A stretch of DNA of 6,408 bases from Bacteroidaceae bacterium. Its GTDB lineage: Bacteria; Bacteroidota; Bacteroidia; Bacteroidales; Bacteroidaceae. The position numbers and the translations under genes are program-made. This document shows positions 1 to 5,331 of this stretch, piece by piece. The notes beneath the pieces were generated by a model. It made no database searches, had not been told where the DNA came from, and saw only the letters and a list, made by a program, of their open reading frames with translations. The stretch covers positions 1 through 6,408 of the forward strand of contig JAFTTD010000073.1 in NCBI GenBank assembly GCA_017466965.1, given 5' to 3'. Within the stretch, counting starts at the first letter, position 1. Each line of letters begins with the position of its first letter.

Positions 1-339
1 AATAAAAAAGAAATTATTTTTTCCGATATTGTCCTAATTTTATTTATTATACATCTACAATCTCTCCTACACAAAATTACATTGAAAAATCCGTTAAGAA
101 CTAGCTTTCTGCTTTTTTACAGCCAATTCATCAACGCAGATCCTCATTCTCAACGTGAAAAAGCATTGTGGTGTCCGATTGTAGGCACATCATCCATCTG
201 TGAAGATGATATAGTAAAAAAAAACAAAAATTCCATACCTGTCATTATATTGCAGACACGGATTTTTTGTTTAAAAGATTAAGTATGACGAAGACACTTT
301 AAAGGGCAAAAAAGAATCTTAAAGACAATAAAAAATCAT
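1..339. other. AT-rich intergenic region with no supported gene
   Basis: I see no convincing gene here. The longest plus-strand reading frame (82-282, 66 codons) starts with TTG, has no recognisable domain and no promoter match. On the minus strand a 28-codon frame lies at 150-236 with a poly-T-coded, Phe-rich start and no recognisable family. A short perfect inverted repeat (CATCT, loop GTGA, AGATG at 195-208, enlarged by an outer ATCATC/GATGAT pair) is followed by A residues, so it is not a plus-strand terminator. No tRNA, rRNA or CRISPR structure is visible. The stretch lies downstream of the terminators of the peptidase gene and may be plain spacer before a gene outside the window. Confidence 0.6.
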
Positions 340-364
340 GAGGCATCAATGCCTTTTATGCCTC
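340..364 (-). terminator. Distal rho-independent terminator of the S9 peptidase gene
   Basis: Read on the minus strand, a 7 bp stem GAGGCAT/ATGCCTC with an 11-nt loop is followed three bases later by a run of six T residues (bases 336 down to 331). This is the better canonical intrinsic terminator of the two hairpins behind the peptidase gene, because it has a clear U-tract. An alternative shorter fold (AGGCAT/ATGCCT, two-base spacer) uses part of the same bases. Confidence 0.6.
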
Positions 365-392
365 TTTGCCTTTATTTCAGTACTTTTAAAAG

Positions 393-436
393 CTTTTTGC
401 CTTTTTGAGTTTTAAAAGCCTCAAAAAGGCAAAAAG
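393..436 (-). terminator. 17 bp perfect inverted repeat just after the S9 peptidase stop codon
   Basis: The arms at 393-409 and 420-436 are exact reverse complements over 17 bp, separated by 10 bp (410-419). On the minus strand the stem begins five bases after the TAA of the peptidase gene. The arms consist of A5 and T5 runs around a GGC/GCC core. The sequence after the stem (CTTTTAAAAG) has only a short T run, so this may act as a terminator together with the hairpin at 340-364 or as a 3'-end protecting stem. Confidence 0.65.
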
Positions 437-441
437 TCAAA

Positions 442-2898
442 TTACAAATCTTTTGGCTTATACACGTCGTTCCACCATGAGGCATCGTCCTTGAGCCACT
501 TGGCGAACCATGCGTAGATGGTGTTCTGCCAGAGGAGGCGCTTGGTGTAGTCGGTGATATGGTGGTCTTGTCCGGGAACGAGCACCATGGCTGTCTCGCG
601 TCCAAGGAGCTTGAGCGCTGTGTACATCTGGATACTCTCGCCTACAGGCACGTTGTTCTCGGCTTCGCCGTGTAGGAAGAGTATCGGTGTTGTCACCTTA
701 TCGGCATTGAAGAGAGGACTCTGGTCAACGAAAAGTTTCTTGTCAGCCCACGGATAGCTGTTCGCCATTGACACTTCACTGTAGCTGTATCCCCAATAGC
801 CTTCGCCCCAATAGCTGGTGTGGTCGCTGATGCCGGCATGCGAGATGGCTGCGGCGAAGAGGTCGGTGCGTGTTTGCAGATACATTGTCATGAAGCCTCC
901 GTAGCTTGCGCCTATGCAGCCAATCTTCTTGTCGTTGATGAACGGATGTTCCTTGCAGAACTGGCGTGTAGCACCTATGATGTCTTCAGCCACACCTTCG
1001 CCGGCTGTGTTGACGTGGCGTGCGGAGAATTTCTGTCCGAATCCGGTTGCACCGCTCGGGTTAATGACGAGCACTGCATAGCCGAGTGCCGAATAGGCAT
1101 GATGAGGATAACGGCTCTCAAAGTTGCGGCTCGTTGGACTGCAGCCGCCGTAGTAGTTGACAATCATCGACAGCGGTGTCTTGCCGTCGTAATGAGGCGG
1201 CAGATAGTAACGGCAGCAGATGGTGTCGCCCTTTGAGTTGATGTAGTTCCATGCCTTACATTCGCCGAGAGTGATGTCGCTGAGCGTTTCGCTGCTGATG
1301 TCCTCCACGAGTATCGGTTTGAGTTTCTTTGTGTTCATTGTATAGACACGGTCGGAGTTTGATGCGCTCTGTCCGTAGAAAGCGATTGTTGCTCCTGCGT
1401 TTGCCAAAGAGAATCTGTTTATCATCTCCTCAGGAAGCTGGATGCGCTTGATTTCACCATTCTTAGGGTTCATGCGGAAAAGATTGACACAGTCCTTGTC
1501 TTCGGCATTGAAATATATCATTCCGTCGTGTCTGCACCACTCTTCGTTTTGCACACAAGGATTGAAATCCTTTGTCACAGGGCGCACCTTGCGCGATGCA
1601 ATGTCCATAATAAACAGCTGCTTATCAACCATGCTCGGTGTCTGTCCAGCTTCTACATTCATGCCTATGCCGCCAAGGCTTTCAGGCGAACCGCTAATAA
1701 GCACCTCCTTGCCATCGGGCGAGAACGAGGCTGACGAAATGAATCCGTCTCCCTCAACAAGGGTGTCTGTCTGCATCGTTGTGAGGTCGAGACGATAGAC
1801 TGTAGAAAGTGTTGTAGGGCGTTTTGTCAGTCGGCTTTCGCTCTTCATGAGCAGCAGATAGCGGCTGTCGGACGATATGTCTGAAACATAGACGCTGTGG
1901 TAGCCATGTGTAAGTGGCTGCATCAGCCCTGTGGCGAGGTCGTACTTTGCTATTTTCGCTCTGTTTCTCCATCCAGGCTGACGGTCGTCTGGCTCTATCA
2001 CCTCGAAGATTTCCTTTCTTTCCTTTGGTCCTTCCTGAGTGAGGGTGTAGAAAAGAGTCTTCTCATCGGGCGACATGATGAAACTTCCGCCCGGAATGTT
2101 GTCTGCCAGAACGGTCTCCACACGCGTTGCAGGCTCGACTGTAACCAACGACTGTACCCCCTCCGCATTGGTGCGAACGAAGTAGAACTTATCGGAAGCA
2201 GGCATCCATGTTGCAGAGCCAGTGCGTCGCTCCATGAACTTGCCAGTTATGGCATCTCTGATTTCCATGTATGACGCAGAAGCCCCACCCGGACGTGTCT
2301 GGCTATATCTGACAATCATGTACTTGCCGCTTGGTGAAACTCTTACGTCTGTGCATCTGCGTGCGTGCAGAACGTCATAGATGGTATAGGTGCGATTGGC
2401 AGCATCTGTTCCGAGAACGAGTGTCTTACCATTGTTTGCTTCGGCTGTAACCTTGAGGGTATCGTTGCTACCTGGCGAAGAGAGGAACTTGATGACAACT
2501 TCATGGTTTGCAGGTTCAAGCACAATGTTCCGACCAGACTGCTTCACGCCATCCACAAACAGCTGATATTCCTTCAGCCCCTTGACAGAGATATTGGCAG
2601 AAGTGTATTCACTGTTTTTCAATGTGAACCCCACAAGATGGAGGGCATGGGCTGACTCACATCCCGGCAGAACCATGTCAGTTCTGACATCTGCATCCTT
2701 TACAGACTCAAACGACAGGTGTGTGCCAAGAAGTGACGAAACATCAAATTTCTTAGAATTGACATCAACGCTATCCACCATCAATGGCACTGTCAGCTGG
2801 TAAGGACCAGAATAGCGGTAAGCCGACAAGGTTGCCTCTTGTGCATTCATCATTGCTGAGCATCCCGTTGCGGCAAGAATTGTTAATAATCTTTTCAT
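442..2898 (-). CDS. Secreted S9 family (prolyl oligopeptidase-type) serine peptidase
   Basis: This is an 818-residue exported peptidase of the prolyl oligopeptidase/dipeptidyl-peptidase superfamily, expected to cleave short peptides in the periplasm or at the cell surface. A signal peptide covers residues 1 to about 19 (MKRLLTILAA, then a likely cut at MNA/QE); Cys13 in AATGC is a weak alternative lipobox. Residues 20-170 form a beta-rich extension of unknown role. About 175-540 resembles the beta-propeller with repeated SPDG/SPDE-type turns (275-280, 393-396). The C-terminal alpha/beta-hydrolase domain (about 550-805) carries the nucleophile Ser665 in GASYGG, and His779 in GQDHH is the likely catalytic His. 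The catalytic Asp position (HG plus three) is Glu747 in HGEAENNVP, an unusual replacement. The start is set by the signal peptide. The gene stands alone, divergent from GH43, with tandem hairpins at its 3' end. Substrate specificity cannot be read from the sequence. Confidence 0.93.
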   Translation of the reverse strand: MKRLLTILAATGCSAMMNAQEATLSAYRYSGPYQLTVPLMVDSVDVNSKKFDVSSLLGTHLSFESVKDADVRTDMVLPGCESAHALHLVGFTLKNSEYTSANISVKGLKEYQLFVDGVKQSGRNIVLEPANHEVVIKFLSSPGSNDTLKVTAEANNGKTLVLGTDAANRTYTIYDVLHARRCTDVRVSPSGKYMIVRYSQTRPGGASASYMEIRDAITGKFMERRTGSATWMPASDKFYFVRTNAEGVQSLVTVEPATRVETVLADNIPGGSFIMSPDEKTLFYTLTQEGPKERKEIFEVIEPDDRQPGWRNRAKIAKYDLATGLMQPLTHGYHSVYVSDISSDSRYLLLMKSESRLTKRPTTLSTVYRLDLTTMQTDTLVEGDGFISSASFSPDGKEVLISGSPESLGGIGMNVEAGQTPSMVDKQLFIMDIASRKVRPVTKDFNPCVQNEEWCRHDGMIYFNAEDKDCVNLFRMNPKNGEIKRIQLPEEMINRFSLANAGATIAFYGQSASNSDRVYTMNTKKLKPILVEDISSETLSDITLGECKAWNYINSKGDTICCRYYLPPHYDGKTPLSMIVNYYGGCSPTSRNFESRYPHHAYSALGYAVLVINPSGATGFGQKFSARHVNTAGEGVAEDIIGATRQFCKEHPFINDKKIGCIGASYGGFMTMYLQTRTDLFAAAISHAGISDHTSYWGEGYWGYSYSEVSMANSYPWADKKLFVDQSPLFNADKVTTPILFLHGEAENNVPVGESIQMYTALKLLGRETAMVLVPGQDHHITDYTKRLLWQNTIYAWFAKWLKDDASWWNDVYKPKDL

Positions 2899-2943
2899 AT
2901 ATATTTAATTGTTTAAAAATTGTTTTGATATTCGGGAGTTCAG

Positions 2944-3057
2944 GAGTTCAGACGGCGGAACGGAATAGGAGTTCCGCTTGCGACAACTGAAACTTTAGTT
3001 TCACAAAGAAGTGCACTTTAGTGCCCTTACACCACTGGGTGTTTCCTGTGCGAACTC
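2944..3057 (-). repeat. Long copy of a modular palindromic element (peptidase leader)
   Basis: Read on the minus strand, the element opens with GAGTTCGCACAGGAAACA (3057 downward), continues through CCAGTGGTGT, holds a 74 bp cassette (2955-3028), and closes with CGTCTGAACTC (2954-2944). The terminal GAGTTC and GAACTC are complementary and could close a multibranch structure. Inside are four consecutive inverted repeats: ACACC/GGTGT (3029-3042), GCACT/AGTGC (3013-3024), TGAAACT/AGTTTCA (2988-3003) and GCGGAAC/GTTCCGC (2955-2977). If the minus-strand promoter at 3182-3189 is used, all of this lies in the untranslated leader of the peptidase mRNA. The function is unknown; it could be a dispersed non-autonomous repeat or a structured leader RNA. 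Confidence 0.7.
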
Positions 3058-3092
3058 AAAAACTCAAAAACTCAAGAACTTAAAAACTTAAG
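3053..3092. repeat. Octamer satellite, five units
   Basis: Five tandem 8 bp units of consensus AACTCAAA run without gaps: two exact, then AACTCAAG, AACTTAAA and AACTTAAG. The first unit overlaps the edge of the long modular element, so the satellite appears to be part of a repeated module. Such arrays can change unit number by slippage; being noncoding, this would alter leader length or spacing only. Confidence 0.85.
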
Positions 3093-3096
3093 TCGA

Positions 3097-3136
3097 GAGT
3101 TCAGACGACACCACTGGATGTTTCCTGTGCGAACTC
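3097..3136 (-). repeat. Short copy of the modular element lacking the hairpin cassette
   Basis: The same opening block (3136 down to 3108) and the same closing block CGTCTGAACTC (3107-3097) are found 79 and 153 bp, respectively, from their partners in the long copy, but here they are directly joined. The 74 bp cassette of the long copy is absent. The 29 bp opening block differs at one position only (3118 A against 3039 G). On the minus-strand RNA this change turns a C-G pair in the small ACACC/GGTGT-type stem into a U-G wobble, so the stem can still form. Confidence 0.7.
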
Positions 3137-3163
3137 AAAAACTCAAAAACTTAAAAACTTAAA
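3132..3163. repeat. Octamer satellite, four units
   Basis: Four tandem 8 bp units (two AACTCAAA, two AACTTAAA) flank the short modular element exactly as the five-unit array flanks the long one, at an offset of 79 bp. The copy-number difference (four against five) fits replication slippage after duplication of the whole module. Confidence 0.85.
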
Positions 3164-3181
3164 ACGGCTCTTCACATTTTG

Positions 3182-3189
3182 CAAATATA
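3182..3189 (-). promoter_or_regulatory. Candidate Bacteroidota -7 promoter element for the peptidase gene
   Basis: The minus strand reads TATATTTG here, an exact match to the TAnnTTTG consensus of the Bacteroidota primary sigma factor. It is the only exact match I found on this strand in the spacer. The -33 region is not well conserved. Initiation a few bases downstream (about 3176) would give a leader of roughly 275 nt that contains both modular elements and both octamer arrays. The identical TATATTTGC string occurs in the opposite promoter at 3392. Confidence 0.55.
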
Positions 3190-3217
3190 GAAAAAACATC
3201 GGAATAACGGAAAAGAT

Positions 3218-3252
3218 ACATAATACATAATCCATAATTATTAATTCATGAT
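3218..3252. repeat. Degenerate heptamer satellite
   Basis: Five consecutive 7 bp units can be read: ACATAAT twice, then CCATAAT, TATTAAT and TCATGAT. They degrade progressively towards the right end. A related heptamer run (TCATAA type) recurs at 4455-4475 ahead of folP, suggesting a low-complexity sequence family common to spacers of this genome rather than a gene-specific signal. Confidence 0.5.
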
Positions 3253-3260
3253 TAAAAACG

Positions 3261-3326
3261 AGCCTGCGTTTACAAATGTATAAGCCCTCGTTTACATATT
3301 TATGAGCCTGCGTTTAAAATTGTTCT
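3261..3326. repeat. Three 22 bp direct repeats between the divergent promoters
   Basis: The core AGCCTGCGTTTA occurs at 3261 and 3305, and the variant AGCCCTCGTTTA at 3283, with an exact period of 22 bp. The remainder of each unit is AT-rich and less conserved. A 22 bp period is about two helical turns, so all three cores face the same side of the DNA. The array is almost centred between the two candidate -7 elements (about 71 bp from one, 65 bp from the other). It may be an operator for a shared regulator, or another spacer satellite. Confidence 0.7.
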
Positions 3327-3371
3327 GTTTGCTCTTTGCTCCACTATTGACGTTTTTCACAAAAAAACTTC

Positions 3372-3399
3372 ATGTTTCCTAAAAAAACATCTATATTTG
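3372..3399 (+). promoter_or_regulatory. Candidate promoter with overlapping inverted repeat for the GH43 gene
   Basis: TATATTTG at 3392-3399 is an exact match to the Bacteroidota -7 element TAnnTTTG, placed 32 bp before the ATG of the GH43 gene. A perfect inverted repeat, ATGTTT and AAACAT with a 7 bp spacer (3372-3390), abuts it directly and covers the place where the -33 element should be. That position would suit an operator, though the repeat is short and AT-rich. There is no Shine-Dalgarno motif before the ATG; the leader is A/T-rich as is usual in this phylum. Confidence 0.6.
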
Positions 3400-3431
3400 C
3401 ACAAACGCAATAAAATAAATATTATCAATCC

Positions 3432-4382
3432 ATGAAAAAAGCATTATTTCTTGCCTTAACAGGTATTTCATTAATCATTACCGGCTGCAAACAGACAGCC
3501 ACTACTAACGAGACAAGCAACAAGGAAGTGTATCTGTTCTCATATTTCAATGGAAACGGAGACGGTCTGCACCTTGCCTACAGTGAGGACGGATTGACTT
3601 GGAACGCACTTCGCAATGACACCGTATGGCTCAAGCCTGAAATAGGAAAAGACAAGCTGATGCGCGACCCAAGCATAGTGCAGGATGAAGAAGGTACATT
3701 CCACATGGTATGGACAAGCGGATGGTGGGACCAAGGCATAGGATATGCTTCATCGAAAGACCTCATCAACTGGTCTGAACAGCAGGACATTCCAGTAATG
3801 AAGAATTTTGAGGGAACAAAAAACACTTGGGCTCCTGAACTGTTCTACGACAAGACAGACAAGACTTTCTACATATTCTGGGCATCAACTGTACCCGGCG
3901 CATTTCCAGACCTTCCTACATCGGAGAGTGAGAAGGGCATGAACCACCGCCAATACTACGTGACAACAAAAGACTTCAAGACATTCAGCGAAACAAAGCT
4001 GTTCTTTGAGCCTGGATTCTCAGTAATTGACGGATGCATACTTCAGAAAGACGACATATTCTACCTGTTCGTGAAGAACGAAAACTCAGCTCCGGCAGAA
4101 AAGAATATCCGCCTAACACAAAACTCGAAGCCTTATGACTTCCCTACAGAAGTGTCAGCTCCTATCACAGGCGACTACTGGGCTGAGGGCCCTACTCCGC
4201 TCATCGTAGGAGACTACGTATATGTATATTTCGACAAATATACTCAGGGCAAATACGGAGCAATTCGTTCAAAAGACATGAAAAACTGGGAAGACGTATC
4301 TGACTCTGTAACATTCCCTAAGGGCATACGCCACGGAACAGCATTTACGGTAAATGCTGAAGTAGTGGAAAAGTTGAAATGA
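3432..4382 (+). CDS. Glycoside hydrolase family 43-type lipoprotein
   Basis: This 316-residue protein has the five-bladed beta-propeller signature of GH43-type enzymes, which act on arabinose- or xylose-containing side chains. A lipoprotein signal ends at Cys19 (LIITGC); the residues after it (KQTATTNE) lack a strong acidic surface-export motif, so a periplasmic location is plausible. Candidate catalytic residues are Asp79 in MRDPSI (base), Asp200 in VIDG (pKa modulator) and Glu252 in AEGP (acid). WAPELF (133-138) and RHGT (300-303) are further family-like motifs, and the paired patterns SEDGLTW, SKDLINW, TKDFKTF and SKDMKNW mark propeller blades. Length is full for a single-domain member. 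The exact subfamily and substrate are not determinable by eye. It is transcribed from the promoter at 3392 and may continue into folP, since no good terminator follows. Confidence 0.85.
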   Translation: MKKALFLALTGISLIITGCKQTATTNETSNKEVYLFSYFNGNGDGLHLAYSEDGLTWNALRNDTVWLKPEIGKDKLMRDPSIVQDEEGTFHMVWTSGWWDQGIGYASSKDLINWSEQQDIPVMKNFEGTKNTWAPELFYDKTDKTFYIFWASTVPGAFPDLPTSESEKGMNHRQYYVTTKDFKTFSETKLFFEPGFSVIDGCILQKDDIFYLFVKNENSAPAEKNIRLTQNSKPYDFPTEVSAPITGDYWAEGPTPLIVGDYVYVYFDKYTQGKYGAIRSKDMKNWEDVSDSVTFPKGIRHGTAFTVNAEVVEKLK

Positions 4383-4407
4383 GGAAGTTTCTGGGACTGA
4401 TTAAAAT

Positions 4408-4475
4408 CTGCAAGTCTGCAAGTGTGTGAGCACATGAGCTACCTCACCCTATAAATCATAACTCATCCCTCATAA
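4408..4475. repeat. Short-period repeats in the GH43-folP spacer
   Basis: The 100 bp spacer contains an exact tandem octamer CTGCAAGT (4408-4423) and a run of three 7 bp units ATCATAA, CTCATCC and CTCATAA (4455-4475). The heptamers resemble those at 3218-3252. There is a weak GTGAG/CTCAC inverted repeat (4426-4447) without a T-tract, and no exact TAnnTTTG promoter match. folP may therefore depend on readthrough from GH43 or on a promoter I cannot recognise. Confidence 0.5.
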
Positions 4476-4482
4476 TAAAAAA

Positions 4483-5331
4483 ATGCACTACACCATAAAT
4501 ATCAACGGCAAACTATTAGATATGTCCGAAACGCATGTGATGGGGATACTGAATGTGACCCCAGACTCTTTCTATGCCGGATGCCGTACAGGTACGGAAC
4601 TGGAGCTGATAAGGGAGAGGGTAGCACAGATTCGTGACGAGGGAGCTTCAATAATTGACATAGGAGCATACTCATCAAGATCAGGAGCAGACGACATCAG
4701 CGCCGAAGAGGAAGCGAAACGCCTGCGCATGGCACTGCCTATCGTGAGGGAGACATGGAAGGAGGCTATAATATCTGTTGACACATTCCGTGCAGACATA
4801 GCAAAAATGTGCGCCGAAGAATACGGGGTGCAGATCATCAATGACATATCAGCCGGAGAACTTGACAGCAGAATGTTCTCAACTGTATCAAAACTGGGCG
4901 TTCCATATATAATGATGCATTCAAAAGGCAGTCCGCAGACAATGAAAGAACTTGCGGTATATGACAACATGATGGAAGAAATCATATTGTTTTTCGCCGA
5001 ACGTGTTCAGCGCTTGCGCGACCTCGGGCAGAAAGACATCATCATCGACCCAGGATTCGGCTTTGCCAAAAACATGGAGCAGAACTACGAGCTGATGGAA
5101 AGGCTCGAAGAACTTAAGATACTGAACCTGCCAATTCTCATCGGCATTTCAAGAAAAAGCATGATATACAAGCTATTGGGAGGCAATGCAGATGAATCGC
5201 TCAACGGAACTACAGTTCTGAACACAATAGGACTGATGAAAGGAGCATCAGTGCTGAGGGTTCACGACGTTAAAGAATGTATGCAAATAATCAAAATAGC
5301 AGAAAAGCTCAAAACATTCAGACACCTATGA
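4483..5331 (+). CDS. folP: Dihydropteroate synthase
   Basis: FolP condenses 6-hydroxymethyl-dihydropterin diphosphate with p-aminobenzoate to give dihydropteroate in folate synthesis, and is the sulfonamide target. The 282-residue TIM-barrel protein shows the expected motifs in order: MGILNVTPDSF (20-30), DIGAYSSRSGA (59-69), SVDTFR (99-104 region), INDISAG (119-125), MMHSKGSP (144-151), DPGFGFAK (189-196), GISRKSM (221-227) and RVHD (259-262). The length is normal. The start is fixed by the first ATG, giving the usual N-terminal strand before the first motif. One oddity is Ser67 (TCA at 4681-4683), where the STRPGA/SSRPGA loop normally has Pro; this aligns with E. coli Pro64. Its stop codon overlaps the cdaA start (ATGA), implying translational coupling. 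Confidence 0.96.
   Translation: MHYTININGKLLDMSETHVMGILNVTPDSFYAGCRTGTELELIRERVAQIRDEGASIIDIGAYSSRSGADDISAEEEAKRLRMALPIVRETWKEAIISVDTFRADIAKMCAEEYGVQIINDISAGELDSRMFSTVSKLGVPYIMMHSKGSPQTMKELAVYDNMMEEIILFFAERVQRLRDLGQKDIIIDPGFGFAKNMEQNYELMERLEELKILNLPILIGISRKSMIYKLLGGNADESLNGTTVLNTIGLMKGASVLRVHDVKECMQIIKIAEKLKTFRHL

Noticed and set aside
195..208. Small hairpin with GTGA loop as an RNA gene or terminator
   Set aside because: A five-pair stem is expected by chance, and the following bases are A, not T.
150..236. 28-codon minus-strand frame beginning MEFLFFF
   Set aside because: Too short, low-complexity start from a T run, and no family resemblance.
82..282. 66-codon plus-strand frame
   Set aside because: It starts with TTG, shows no domain, no promoter and no translation signal, and lies in AT-rich spacer.
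820..1236. 138-codon plus-strand frame opposite the peptidase gene
   Set aside because: It is antisense to a conserved hydrolase domain; Cys- and Ala-rich composition is typical of a shadow frame.
3261..3326. CRISPR array
   Set aside because: Units are 22 bp with a 12 bp conserved core and only about 10 bp between cores, which are similar AT-rich sequences rather than unique spacers; no cas gene is present.
2899..3431. Complete insertion sequence in the spacer
   Set aside because: No transposase frame, no terminal inverted repeats bounded by a target duplication were found; only short modular repeats are visible.
4426..4447. Terminator after the GH43 gene
   Set aside because: The stem is only 5 bp, the loop is 12 bases and there is no T-tract.
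5277..5327. Upstream in-frame start for cdaA
   Set aside because: The added residues are polar, fall within the folP coding end, and do not resemble the CdaA N-terminus; the ATGA overlap start is better.
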